Origin: Ixodes scapularis
Lineage: Eukaryota; Arthropoda; Arachnida; Ixodida; Ixodidae
Assembly: GCF_016920785.2 (NCBI RefSeq)
Contig: NW_024609846.1
Coordinates: 119,625,473 to 119,689,472, forward strand
Length of the DNA stretch: 64,000 nucleotides
Direction of reading: 5' to 3'
The translations under genes and the position numbers were made by a program. Shown here piece by piece: positions 22,852 through 34,276 of the stretch. The notes under the pieces were generated by a model that was given only the letters and a program-made list of their open reading frames with translations, ran no database searches and was not told where the DNA came from. Every line of letters starts with the position of its first letter. The stretch's first letter is position 1.

Positions 22852-22996
22852 TTGAACGGTGTTAGCGCGCACGTGTGAAGAAGAGAGAAGAGACTGAAAA
22901 GTTCGTTACCCGATTAAAATGAGACGTGAAACAGCATGCGTACCATCCTTTCGGTTTCTCTTCTTCATACGTGTGCGCTAATACCGTTCAAATGTC
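22852..22996. mobile_element. Foldback MITE, 145 bp
   Basis: TTTGAACGGTGTTAGCGCGC at the left is inverted as GTGCGCTAATACCGTTCAAA at the right. The internal block CGATTAAAATGAGACGTGAA also occurs at about 21086, so the interior is itself repeated. Confidence 0.6.
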
Positions 22997-23398
22997 TAAC
23001 TACCAACTAGGCCAGTTATCAATCCTTTTACGTCAGGTAGGGCCACGTAACATTTGTTACGGAGGCCAAATAAAACAGGATATACACTGTTTTGTTTTGT
23101 TTTTTTGTTTTTGTTTCTTTTTGTTTGACGTTGCATGGTTTAGAAACACGCACAACAATCTATGTTACGTCCGGTTTTCTACATACCTTTTCCGATTTCC
23201 TGTCCAGAAAAATTTAGAAGACGCGCTGCTCATCATTTTTGACTATTGAAACATACTCAAGCTAGTCAACCGGAAGTTACCTTGGCCACAATGAGTTCCG
23301 CCATTACTTGTTTTGTTTACCTTAAAATCAACATGCACTTTGACACCCTCTTCCCCCCTTCCTCACTCCAGTTCATTAACATCGCAGCCACGTCAGCC

Positions 23399-23456
23399 CC
23401 CCCCCCCCCCCCCCCCCCCCTTTTTCCTCGAAAAACAATTCTTGGCTACGCCACTG
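23399..23456 (-). mobile_element. hAT-type terminus CAGTGGCGTAGCCA next to a poly-C tract
   Basis: The - strand reads CAGTGGCGTAGCCAAG (23441-23456), the well-known animal hAT terminal sequence, then TTTTTCGAGGAAAAA and a run of about 20 G. The opposite end was not found. Confidence 0.55.
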
Positions 23457-23920
23457 TCTACACCTAGAGGCAAGTCGCCCATTAAAGGGTCGTGAAGCGT
23501 TTTTCGAAAATTATTTGCTATGTGCTTATTTGGATTCCCGGTTCTCTAGTATGTAACCCACGCGCATTCATTTTATCGTTCTGCTTCATTTATTACCGTT
23601 AAACGACCATTTCGGCTTCCCGGAGAGTTTCCCTCTTAATTCTACGACTACGTGAGATCAAGACAGCCAATCGGGGAGTTTTACTTTTTGACGTCACGCG
23701 TACAAATCAAAGGCGACCAGATACTTTTCCCGGATGCAAGATGTCCGATTGGTTGCTCTTTCGGTCAAGAGATTCAACGCGTCAAGAGATCCAACGTTGG
23801 ATCTTTCGACTCGTTGGACCTATTGAGTCGTTTTGTGATCGATTCCGAGGTGGCGGGGAGGGATGATGAGGGCGAAAAAAAAATAAAATGAGAGCAAAAC
23901 ACTACCAATCGCGCAATATT

Positions 23921-24049
23921 GGGGAGTTTTAGTAGACCGTCCGATAGTCCCCGTAACGGGACCCGATAAGCAAACGATGCAGGTGAAAGGCGCCGGGGGA
24001 CTATCGGGTATCGTTGTCGGTGTTATCGGGACGGTCTACTAAAACTTCC
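23921..24049. mobile_element. Hairpin MITE, TTTTAGTAGACCGTCC ends
   Basis: AGTTTTAGTAGACCGTCC at the left and GGACGGTCTACTAAAACTT at the right are inverse copies. CCGATAGTCCCCG and CGGGGGACTATCGGG pair inside. Confidence 0.75.
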
Positions 24050-24245
24050 TACTGGTAGCCTGAATCGAAAACAGAAACAAACAAGGAAACGTCATTTTAT
24101 TTTTTATATTTCGTGTGTGTGGCACAAGTGCTCCCGATCTAGACTCACAGTGGTGGCCACTTACTGCGACACACTGAAAATGGTGCTGCAAGTAACTAAC
24201 AATTATTTTCTAATCTATTCCCATCGTGTCATGGAGCTGTAGCTT

Positions 24246-24340
24246 CTAGAGTAGAGTTTTGTGATTAAGGCGATCGAAAGCTTTCGGGAAATTGAGGAAT
24301 ATTCCTAATCTAAAAAGACCGCTTGCAAAAATTATTATTT
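24246..24340 (-). pseudogene. CR1/L2-like LINE reverse transcriptase fragment
   Basis: The - strand reads GIFLNFPKAFDRLNHKTLL then stop, matching the RT motif FLDFxKAFDxLNHxxLL of CR1/L2/jockey-like LINEs. It is probably part of the same element as the endonuclease remnant at 25700-26132, with later insertions between. Confidence 0.65.
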
Positions 24341-25256
24341 TTTTTTTAATAAGGCTATTGAGTTGCGTTTTCAAAGCGGTTGCAGATGCGGTTCTCGAGC
24401 AACCGTGTCGATACGCGGTTGGCATTTTCTCAGCGATAACGCGTGATCTTTTGAGACTTGCGTTTGGCAACCTTGTTTTACAATCCAAAACCCAGTTTAA
24501 TCCACGAGCCAAAGCTAACATTTGACTATTTTGTTCCTTAAGGTTTTCCTTCATGATGTTTGTACGCATCACAAATTTAGGCAGCAAAAAAAAAAAAAAA
24601 AGGGGGGGGGGGGGGGGGGGGAAGAGAGACATGAACCCGCAAAACCCACCTGCGATTCCCTCGACTTCGCACACAAGCAAAGCCCAGCTAGGCGCGCTTT
24701 GGTGACTGCCCCCGACCCTTTCTTCGAACTTCGAAGTGCACACTTCCCGCATGAATAGCTGGCCTTGTTATCGGGATAGAGGGTCAGTTTTCCCCCCACG
24801 TTGTTCGCTCTTATCACTTTTGGAGTAGTGAGCGTCACTGGTGACCGTGGTGTCGTTGGCGGCGGACTCTCACCTCGTCACTCACACGTCGCTCAAGTCT
24901 GAGGTTTGTTTGACATTAAACTCAAATGAACGTCTTTTGGGCTACCTTTGCAACGTTTGGTACGTACACTTTATTTCTTGAGTAGGTTCCCCTCATTCCT
25001 CTTGGTAGTAGAAACGTTACAGGTCGAGCTAGCGCTAGCTCCCTACCAGCTTCGCGGTATGTTGGTTATGCAATTAGGCTCACGACGTATCTATCGACCT
25101 TCCTGTCGGTCATGCACAGTATCGAAAGCTTTGAGCAGTTCACGCGACTGCCTTAATGGGTACAAAAGCTGTCATTTCGGTCGATCGGGAGCGGGTTTTG
25201 ATATTCTACGGACAAAGACTAACAAGGCAGCGACGAGTTATTATCTCAGCACCAAT

Positions 25257-25470
25257 TCAATTCCCCGCTAAATTTAGTGGGGAAACTGAATTGGTGTTGA
25301 GGTCGTGTGATCCATTTTGCCGCCTAATTTAGTGGGGAAATTGAATGCGCGGTGTTGCATTATGGGACATCACAGACCTACACACCAATTTAGTTTTTTC
25401 GCTAAATTTAGCGGGGAATTGAATTGATGCCGCTGTACGCGGAAACGGGCGCCTAGCAGCTGCGCTTGAA
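25257..25470. repeat. 57-bp minisatellite of nested palindromes, array 3 (second locus)
   Basis: Copies at 25263-25282, about 25319 and about 25398, with the flanks GCATTATGGGAC and GGAAACGGGCGCCTA also found in the 13.6-14.7 kb element. The same element family is therefore present, here without its ends. Confidence 0.75.
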
Positions 25471-25558
25471 AAGATAGGAGGCAGATCGTTTATCGTAGCC
25501 TCGATTACTCCAGCATTAATGTGTGCCTAGGGCATGTTTGTTAAAAACAGATCTAAGT

Positions 25559-25570
<12 letters not shown>

Positions 25571-25589
<19 letters not shown>

Positions 25590-25622
25590 GGGGAAGGGGT
25601 AAGGGGTAAGGGGTAAGGGGGG
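25571..25622. repeat. Poly-G tract plus (GGGGTAA)n
   Basis: TG repeats, about 23 G, then AAGGGGTAA repeated as GGGGTAA three times. It could form a G-quadruplex; it is too short to be telomeric. Confidence 0.7.
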
Positions 25623-25699
25623 AAGTTTTATTCGAAATTTTATAACGGGTTGCTTGCAAATCGCGCGGCTATATCCGTACGACTGATAAAGCGTCAAAA

Positions 25700-26132
25700 A
25701 CTCCGACTGTTCCGGCGATGACACAGGCATGTTAATATTAACTTCACCCCCAAAATAAGTCTCAAGTTTTTATCACCAATATAGATAAAGAGATAATCTA
25801 GATATTTAACAAAACGGGACTTATGGCCCACAGGAGAGCGATAAATGACACAAAAAGCCTTATCCTCATTGCAATGTCGAAATTTCATAGTCATCAGTAA
25901 CTGCCGTAAATTAATCGCTCACGAAGCATTGCATAGACTTTTTTTAATATACATAAAGTCCGCCCCCTCGTTTTGAGGTACGACATAGGTTATATTCTCT
26001 ATAGTTGTTTAAATATTTAGTGGTATCTTCTTTGCAATACCATGTTTTCGTCGCCATAATGACATCAAGAGAAATACTAAGCCACTTCGAATGTGCGTCT
26101 AATTGATCATATTTATTGCAGTGACTGTGCAT
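25700..26132 (-). pseudogene. LINE endonuclease remnant (CR1/L2-like)
   Basis: The - strand reads YDQLDAHSKWLSISLDVIMA, TKTWY and RTSKRGGGLYVY (26132-25944). Further on it reads FCVIYRSPVGHKSRFVKYLD and LRLILGV. These match the apurinic-like endonuclease blocks of CR1/L2 LINEs (TExW, RGGGxxxYV, YRPPxG, LxGDFN). Stops and frame changes are present. Confidence 0.65.
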
Positions 26133-26340
26133 TCAAATGAAACAAGCAAAAGACACCATTAGGTTAGGGTATTAAAATGTTGCCAGCGTCGTTCGGCGAG
26201 AAACACGTTTTGTCTGCCATTGAAGGGGAACACAGATCCTAGATAACGACAGAGTAGAAATTCTGCTCCAATTCCTCCAAGTCGTCTCCGCTCTTAACTA
26301 CGGGCACTCGTTCTCCATCTTTCCCCATAAGTCCATCGCC

Positions 26341-26413
26341 ATTTCTGTGCCACACATACTTGTAGGTGTGGCACAGAAATCGTTCGTTTGGTCCTTTGTG
26401 GACCAAGCGAACG
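26341..26413. repeat. Two adjacent perfect hairpins
   Basis: ATTTCTGTGCCACAC / GTGTGGCACAGAAAT (26341-26380) is followed without a gap by CGTTCGTTTGGTCC / GGACCAAGCGAACG (26381-26413, one mismatch). Confidence 0.7.
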
Positions 26414-26553
26414 ATCGTTCATACCGGGTCAGGTTTTCCACTTTTAGCTTCTTTGAGGCTCGATGGCTTGTTGAACCTGAAGTCCCGAGATGCTTGGCTT
26501 GAAAAACTGACAATGGTTCCGCGAACCTTATCAGGCTTCGAGGCAAGCCTAAT

Positions 26554-26705
26554 GGCCCGTTCACACTCTTGCAACCGAGTGCGACCGAGAGAGACCAAAC
26601 CGGTTTTTAAGCCTCTTGCGATCTCTTAGGACCAGCTCCGCTCAGTGCATCCGGTCCCAAGAAGTCTTTCTCGGTCGTACTCGGTTGCAAGAGTGTGAAC
26701 GCGCC
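26554..26705. mobile_element. MITE with GGCCCGTTCACACTCTTGC ends, short copy
   Basis: The left terminus 26554-26580 begins GGCCCGTTCACACTCTTGCA and the right terminus 26679-26705 is its inverse with one mismatch. The size is 152 bp. Sister copy at 57910-58297. Confidence 0.8.
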
Positions 26706-27123
26706 TTAAGCGTTGATACCACATCACTCGTGGTCAAACACTGGTATGTTCAACTTTCTTGCCACGTTGTTTACTTTGTCGATTACATTCTCTTTCTCGG
26801 TCATCGAAATGCCGTGAACTTCCAAGTTCTGTCTGCGTGACCTCCACTCAAGTTCATTTACATGCTCCTTCGGTTTCTTGATTTGTTTTCTCTACTTCTT
26901 CAGTCCTCTTTTTTTTAATTCTTTTAGCTCTTTATCACGCACGCTGAGTCATGTGGTTTATCACTGAATCATACTTGTCTATAGCGCTTATATGGAATGC
27001 TCGATCCCGTCCACTCTGTTTTTAAAGGATATTAGAATGTCCAATTTTTTATTCATGGCTGCAAGCCATGACCATAGACATAAGTCATGACCGTTCTGTC
27101 TTTCTTGCTGCTTAGATACTCTG

Positions 27124-27287
27124 CAGGGGCCCTAAACTCGTCAAAGACAAAGTTGGAGCCCAAAGTTCGCGGAGCGCGCTCATTGGACATCGGCGAAAGA
27201 ACCGCGAAGTCATCGTCCTGATGAGCCAATCAGTGCGCTCCTTCAACTTCGGCCCCAACTTTGTGTTTGACGAGTTTAGGGGCCCTG
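27124..27287. mobile_element. MITE with CAGGGGCCCTAAACTCGTCA ends
   Basis: 33-bp terminal inverted repeats (27124-27156 and 27255-27287) with one mismatch. The size is 164 bp. The CAGGGGCCC start suggests a hAT-derived MITE. Confidence 0.8.
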
Positions 27288-27853
27288 GTTGGGCAACGCC
27301 ATGACTTATGCCAGCTGCTACCTCCTGTTTCGCTTTCTTGGCGTTCTCCCGCAGTGGCAAGAGGTAGAAACGTCCCTAAAGCGTATGGTCTTTTCGTCGA
27401 AATTAAAAACGAGACCCAATTTTACCCCGGTTTGAGATGAAATCGTTAGTCTATTTATGAACTCTACCCCTCGAACAGTCGAAGGCCTACATAGATGTGG
27501 TAGGTAAACGAAAGATTCATTGTGCAAATCAAGTCGGTAATGCAACCTGCATATACTCTTATTTAGACAATTTTATACTCATAACACCAACAACCTATAC
27601 TCGGCGTCAATTGATTCGTGCTGCGTTGTCAAATCTAGCTTGGCTTTCAGAGTGCTCCAACTCTGTCAAAGACGCGCTCTCGCAGGAGTGTACGGGACTG
27701 CTGCACAGTCGAAGCTACGCTAGCCTTGACAATGTACCACAAAATAGTTGACACAGAGTTCAGAGCGATAACATTTTATCCACAGTTAGCTAATAAGACA
27801 GGCAAATAAAATAATGAAAAGACAGCGAGCGTGCTGGCGAGCTGGTGATAGTC

Positions 27854-28015
27854 AATCATGGTGTTTCAAACCCGAGAGTGTGGTGACGGAAAAGAGAGGA
27901 AACTTTGAAGTCGAAGAAAGTACTTGAGACGCCTTCTCTTGTGTCCTTTTCTCTTCGACTTAAAAGTTTCATCTATTTTCCCTCACCACAGTCTCGGGTT
28001 CGAAACATCATGATT
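27854..28015. mobile_element. MITE with ATCATGGTGTTTCAAACCCG ends
   Basis: About 34-bp inverted ends with a few mismatches enclosing about 95 bp. GAAAAGAGAGGAAACTTTGA and its inverse also pair inside. Confidence 0.7.
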
Positions 28016-29900
28016 AAATAAAATAAGAAATTACCTTGGCTTAGTAGCTTTTTCTTTTAAATTTAGCTGCGCGCCTCCAGAAGAATGCAAGTGCAGAATT
28101 TCACCACATTGTTTTCGGCTCGTCCACCCGTGAGCAATAACTGCGCAATGTTTTCTTTTCGCCAGCGTTGTCTCACCAATTATAGCATATTTTATTTTAT
28201 GGCGTAAAGCAGACAGGTGCCGGCACATGTCGGCAAAGTATAAAATTAGTCACGTTGCAAGATTCGAATGCGCACTAAACTAAAAATGTCGCGTATTGCC
28301 CCCATGTCTCGTTTTTGCCCGGGCTACGTTTTCGAATAATAGTCGCGTTTCTGTTCTTAAGAAATTTATTGGTAAGTCATCAACTTGCACATGTTTAATT
28401 AAACACACGACCCGCGCGCGTGCGCCATCCCGCTCCGGCGGGCTTTTATTTACGCCAAGCGCGCATCGCAGCTGTGCTGTGGCGGAGCGAGACACGCAGC
28501 ATGGCGGATGTCGCTTCTCCGGTGCACCTGCGCCGGACGAGGAGCTCACTCAACAAAGCTACCTGACGCATACAGAAGGCCTCTAACACGGGGAAATACT
28601 GCGAAACCTGAGTCAGTGCTCGATAAGAAAGCCGAATCAAATAGCGCCGGCCTAACGCAAAAACAAATACCGCCAAGTTGTCTTCTTTTTTTTTTAATGC
28701 ACATACTTAATTTTATGACGGACGAAAATGACGTATTTTCAGCCAGATACAGTGACTTTAAAAGGATATAGCGTCCATCGTGCGACTGAATCCAGTGGTT
28801 TTCATTATAAACCATTTCAAAGCGCAAACGCAAGTAATATTTTTTTTCTAAAGTTATGGAGACTAACAAAGTGTGGAAGGAACCCCGATGCGGCTGGAAA
28901 ACGTCATTTGCATCCGCCCAAAAAGTTGTGCATGCGAAAAAGAACTTTGCTGTGCGTGTTTATAGGAACACGCCTTCTTAGAATCCAGTATGGAGAAAGA
29001 AATTGACTTTTGGCACAATGTTGACGTAAGTGCCTCGCGTTTTAGTGAAACCTGGCAGAACTTAGCAGGGCAAGCACATTGGCAGTTTTGTGCAGTAACG
29101 TTCACATCATTGCCCTTCCCTTATGCACTATAGAATTGTTCTGTCCTGCATAATATGCACTTTATAAAAATGGATGCAAAAACATTCTTTGATACCTTTA
29201 GCATGATTGCAACCAACCAACCAACCAGTCAGTCAGTATGCTCCACCCCAGGCTCCTTTGGCACTTGATAGTCATGGCGAGAAACATGCAAGGGGTACTT
29301 AGATCCTCACTTTGGTGGTACACATGCTTGTGATGTATTTTTTTTTTTTTTCATTTTGTAGTGCATAGAAGTTCGGCATAACCGATGTTCGTGCTATTTT
29401 TATCATTATAAGTTTAATTCTCCTTACCTTGTATTGCGAGAAACATCTAACTGCTAATCACGTCGTTTAACAGCTGAGACTGTGAAGAAAATGAAGAACT
29501 TTTAGTCGAAGGAACAGACACAGAAGGGAACGTCTCAAACTCCGCTCTCAGGTGTTAAGCGACATGATTAGCTACCACGAGCTCGCCTGTGCACTCCCGG
29601 TCTTTTCGTCCGATTGCTCCAACTCCCAAACGTCTCAGCGCTAACACCGTACTATATGATGAGACATCAAAAGTGCGTATCGGCGCTTTAGAATGCAAGG
29701 AGCGGCACGTCAATGAAAGGGTAACATATATAGGGAGCGTGCTATCACGCAACAGCCAAGCACACACCGATATATTGGTCGATATTTGGTGGAAACAAAA
29801 GCAGATCGGTACATCTGGCAGGTAAACCAACTCACAAGGTGCGCTAGGAACACACGAACCTGCAAGGCGAACTCTGGCAGAGCGACCTGTAATTCAAACA
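28016..29900. other. No gene seen
   Basis: Only short frames, a few simple repeats (AACCAACC at about 29210, poly-T at about 29340) and no recognised element. End of the 21.7-kb COQ5 intron. Confidence 0.45.
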
Positions 29901-29941
29901 CAGAGAGATGAAAAACCGTCTGCCTTTCCATTTCTTTGCAG

Positions 29942-30053
29942 CGTGTACGACTCGTACTCCTTTCAAGTGATTCCCGTGATGGGGCTGCTGCTGGCTCGCG
30001 ACTGGAAGTCGTACCAGTACCTCGTCGAAAGTATCCGGAAGTTTCCCAGCCAG
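29942..30053 (+). CDS. COQ5: COQ5, penultimate exon
   Basis: This 112-nt exon completes the codon split at 8260 and adds 37 residues, including YDSYSFQVIPVMG and WKSYQYLVESIRKFPSQ. Both blocks are hallmarks of COQ5/UbiE near the C-terminus. The acceptor is tttctttgcag and the donor is CAG|GTGAGC. Phase runs 2 in and 0 out and matches both neighbours. The following intron (30054-35724) contains a complete LTR retrotransposon in antisense orientation. Confidence 0.95.
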
Positions 30054-30650
30054 GTGAGCTTCCGGCGTTTTCATGTTCACTGTAGCCATCCCCCCTTAAA
30101 TGGCGGCGCTGCTTACGTACCTTTCAAGTCGGGGGTCTAACTCATCTTTGTTATAGTTATACACCTGGGAACAACTTTCTGTGGCATTTCCTATGAGAGA
30201 AGAGCACGCACAGTTCACATCAGTGTCCAGTAGCAGCAGTTTCCAGCACCCACGTGTTACCAGGGGTGTGCAGACTCCGCAGGAACAAACAATCGAAGCA
30301 TAGCTCTGCAGTTGCAATACACTCGAACGGTGCCATCGCAGCATCAGAATGCATGTTTGGTGGAGGAAAGGTCGCGTGTAGCTAGTCGCATGACACTGAC
30401 TCTATAGCCACATCTCCTCTCTGATGGGGCATGTGGGTGGTGCCGAACGCCGCAGCAAAAGTACACCCACTTATGTTTGACCACGGTTAACCTAATGAGT
30501 AGAAATAACAGAGCATGCAGGTGAGCTGGTTAACTTTCAGCTTGGCAACACGCAACTCGTGAAAACTAGACAATGCACCCTATTGATAGTCAATGTGAAA
30601 GAGGCTAGAAGCACGAGCTTTGACCTTGCTGCACTGCTTATAATGGCCGC

Positions 30651-30842
30651 TGTTAAATATGAGATGTTGACATTAGATGGTTGTCTAATCGGTTTATTCC
30701 GATGGAGGCTCCGGTGGAGCCTGGCGCTACGTTCCTAGCCTGGCGTTTGTCTGCTCGTACCCCGCGGCTCTCAAACGCTCGGTGCGAGCGCAGCCGATGG
30801 TCACGAGCCGATGGGCGCCAGCTAGCCAGCCGCTACATAACA
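30651..30842 (-). repeat. 3' LTR (192 bp form)
   Basis: Shares TTAGATGGTTG, TAATCGGTTTATTCCG, GAGCCTGGCGCTACGTTCCT and GCTCGGTGCGAGCGCAGCCG with the other LTR. It has AATAAA on the - strand but no TATA box. Relative to the 5' LTR it lacks about 605 bp and has a small palindromic addition (GGAGGCTCCGGTGGAGCC). Confidence 0.85.
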
Positions 30843-30852
30843 CCCCCTCCAA

Positions 30853-32064
30853 CTAGTCGTGGCTCCCGTAGCGTTGTGGTTGTCGTCGCGCTTGAGTGCC
30901 CCTCCGCGTACCAGTGAAAGGGCCAGCGTCTGCCGTCGAAGAAGCTGACGCTGGTTCGCGAGGAAGCACCGCCGGCCTGCAACTGTCTCGCTGGGGTGAT
31001 GCGTCTAGTCGAGCTGGAGTATCTTTACCGGGAGATGGTGCCCGTTGTGGAGTTGGGCTCTGGTCAATCTTGAGGTCCCACACAGGAAACGGAGTCTTCG
31101 CTTCTTGTTGAGTGTTGGCTGTTGTCCATCGCTGGCGTGTGTGCTTAGTATGCCGGCGTACCGAACCTTCATCTATGTTCACCATCCATGAACGGAGGCC
31201 CATCTGACGTTCAACTACGCCAGGAACCCAACCTTTGCCGCGTGGAAACTTTTTAATCCAGACCGTCTGTCCCACGCTCAGTTCCCGTGCGTTAGTGACG
31301 CTTTCCGTGCTGGCTGGCTCTTCAGAAAGTACAGTTTTTAATCGTTCCAGAGCTGATGAAAGTTCCCTGCCATAAAGCAACCATGCTGGCGTTTTTCCCG
31401 TTGCAACGTGAATGGTAATGTGCTGTTTGAATAAAAACCTGGCCAGCACACAATTCAGCTCTTCCTTTCTTTTCTTCCCGAGTGCAAGTTTTAGCTCCTA
31501 TAGCATGCGCTCCGCCTGGCCATTAGTCGCGGGATGGTACGGTGCACTTGTTGCAGCGATGATCCCGTTGTTTCGGGGAAATGTTTTCATCTCGGCAACT
31601 AGAGCCGCGCCATGGTCCGACACAATCTTCCTTAGTAGACCAAACGTTGCAAAAATGGTCCGTAAGTCTTTAATGACGGCGGCAGACGTCATGTTGCGGA
31701 CCACGCACACTTCCAGCCACTTCGTGAACGCGTCCACCACAACCAGAAAAACATGACCCTCGACAGGACCTGCAAAGTCCAGGTGAACAGTGTCCCACGG
31801 CTCGGTTGGCCTATTCCACACAGGGATAGGTTCCTTCGAAGGTGACTTCCGGTGTATCTGGCAAGTGCTACATGCAGCGACCCACGCTTCAATATCGGCG
31901 TCGATCCCGGGCCACCAACGTAGCTGCGAGCACAAGCTTTCCTCGCGACAATTCTGCGATGTCCCGAGTGAATTAGAGCCGTCGTCTCTCTTCTCAAGAG
32001 GTTAGGAATCACGACTCGTGTCCCCCAGCTTGCGCATCTTCTGTGTGTCGACAACTCTGCCGCG
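30853..32064 (-). pseudogene. LTR element integrase and C-terminal pol (broken)
   Basis: The zinc-binding N-terminus HSGHRRIVARKACAR lies in the frame ending at 31689 and continues after a frameshift near 31935 as LRWWPGIDADIEAW and CSTCQIHRKSP (the C-x2-C pair). The catalytic core has HLDFAGPVEGHVFLVVVDAF (first Asp), IVSDHGAALV (second Asp) and HPATNGQAERML (Glu). A stop at 31498 follows. The frame 31449-30853 continues the C-terminal region (HVATGKTPAWLLYGRELSSA) with GQTVWIKKFPRGKGWVPGVV, a GPY/F-like module. Confidence 0.85.
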
Positions 32065-33897
32065 TTACTTCTGTACGGCGAGTACTCTGGGGACTGATAC
32101 CGATGAAGAGTGCCTTCTTATACCGCCTGGTATACGGTTACCTAGGACGGCGTCACGTGCTGTCTCCCTGGCTACTTGGTCTGCGGAGAGCGGTGGGCGG
32201 GTCAAAGCCTCAAACATCAGGATGTCTCCTGGTACTTCTGGCTCCTCCTCCGTGGTGGACATGGGAAGTCGGCTTAGAGCGTCCGCATTCTGATGGCGGT
32301 TTTCTGGCCTGTATCTCAGCTCATAGTTATAAGCGGTCAGTTTTACGCACCATCTGGTCATCCGCGGTGACAACACTTGTGGAACGGGCTTGTCAGCTCC
32401 TAGGATGCCAAGAAGAGGTTGATTATCTGTGTAGATTATCATGCTTCGCCCCGCGACATACTGATGAAAATGGCTGACTCCATACACAATGGCTAGACCC
32501 TCTCGGTCAAGTTGTGAGTTGTTGAGCTCAGCGGTTTCCAGTGTCCTGGACGCAAACGCAATCGGAGCCTCTCGGCCGCAATCGGAGCCTCTCGGTGCTA
32601 GTACGGCACCCACACCGTAAGGCGAAGCGTCGCAGGACAACAGCAGCGGTTTTCTTTCGTCATAGTGTGCCAGTACTGTATACTGCACCACCAGATCCTT
32701 CAACTTCTGGAAATCCTCGTGGTGGTTTTCCTCCCATCGCGACTCTGTCTCCTGTTCCAGCAGGTGATAGAGCTCTTTCGCAATCGTTGCTCTATTCTGT
32801 AGAAATCTGTCATAAAACGCTAACAGTCCCAGAAAGGACTGCAGCTCTGTCTTGTTCCTTGGCTTGGGCGCCTGTACTGCGGCCTGAATCTTGTCCTGCG
32901 GGGGATGTATGCCGTCCGCATTGATGAGGTGGCCAAGAAATTTTACTTCACTCACCCCGAAGCGGCACTTAGTTTCCTTTAGTCTTAGTCATGCATCTTC
33001 TAGTCTCGTCAGTACTTGATCGAGTCGATAGGTGTGTTCTTTCGCAGTCTCCCGGCTGATGATAATGTCGTCTAGGTACGCAATGACTTCTGAGATGCCT
33101 GCTGATGTTGTGTCCATGACTTTCTGGAAGATTGCAGGAGCTGCCGCCACTCCGAAGGGAAGTCTCTTCACTCGATACAGCCCCTTGATGGTGTTGATTG
33201 TCAGTACCTCTGCCGTGTCGTCTGTCACCCGTAGCTGTTGATGAGCCTGCGCAAGGTCCAGCGTCGAGAAGACTGCGCCACCCCGGAGGTTAGACAAGGC
33301 TTCAGTGGGTGTCGGCAGCGGATAAGCCACCGGTTTCGCTGTATTGTTCACCGTGCTGCGGTATTCCCCGGAAAGCCTGACCGAACCATCCGTCTTTCTA
33401 ACCACCACCACAGGCGTGGCCCATGTTGAATGTGGGACCTGCTCCAGGATGCCCTGCTTTTGCAGTGCCATCAGTTCGCATTCCACGACAGCACGCAGGG
33501 CGAAAGGTACCTGGCGTGCCTTGAGGAATCTTGGCGTTGCTGACTCCTTGATTTCCAACTGGACAGGTGGGCCGTTATACCCTGTAATGTCGGACTTGAA
33601 CACCGCTTTGTGTGCACTGAGAACCGTCTGGACTTTTTTGTCTGGCGAAAGATGGTATATCCCGCTGACCTGGATCATGAGCGCTGGAAACCAATTTCTG
33701 CCCATCAAGTTGCCCCCTCTTCCACTAGTTACAACCAGCAGTAGAACGTAGTCCTTGGACTTATGTCTCACATGCACTTCAGCTGAACCAAGGACAGTCA
33801 AGCCTTCGCCGGTCCATGTCCGAAGGGTGACGTTCTCTTTTCGCAGGTGCGGTGGTCTGGTAGGCCACACCTTGCGGTGGGTGGCCTCACTGATCAC
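32065..33897 (-). pseudogene. LTR element pol: protease end, reverse transcriptase, RNase H
   Basis: From 33897: the protease C-terminal part (LMGRNWFPAL) and RT with TWATPVVVVRKTDGSVRLSG, FSTLDLAQAHQQL and the catalytic VIAYLDDIIIS. One in-frame TGA at about 32988 interrupts it. The second frame 32955-32065 continues RFGVSEVKFLGHLINADGIH and FLGLLAFYDRFL. RNase H has LLSCDASPYGVGAVLAPRG, IAFASRTL, DREGLAIVYGVSHFHQYVAG and YTDNQPLLGILG, so its D-E-D residues are kept. It ends with NADALSRLP. The frame is otherwise long and open, which suggests recent inactivation. Confidence 0.88.
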
Positions 33898-34276
33898 CGT
33901 AAATGCTGCTTTTGAGTCTATTTCCCTCGACCTTGAGAGTCACCAGCTACTTGGGAACTAAACTGGTTGCACGTTGTGCGTTCAGTTCTTGCATGTCCCA
34001 CTGGTAGCTTTTAACAGAAGCTCCACTTAGTGATTCTAGGGCGTCCTCCTCTGCGCTGAAGTCCATCTGATGGGTTGAGCGACGTGTGCCAGTCCTTATC
34101 TTGTTTCGACAAGCTTTTTCGATGTGTCCTATCTTTTTTACAGAAACGGCACGCTACCCTGTAGATCCGGTTGCGTTTGATCCCGATTCGAGGTCTGTTT
34201 CGTAGCCTGTGGTTCCGTGACTTTATGCAGTTCCGTCTTGGAAGTTTTAAGCTCCTGCTGCTGTTTTACCGCACTG

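Noticed and set aside
25594..25620. GGGGTAA repeats as telomeric DNA
   Set aside because: Only three units next to a poly-G run; arthropod telomeres are usually TTAGG, and this is an internal microsatellite.
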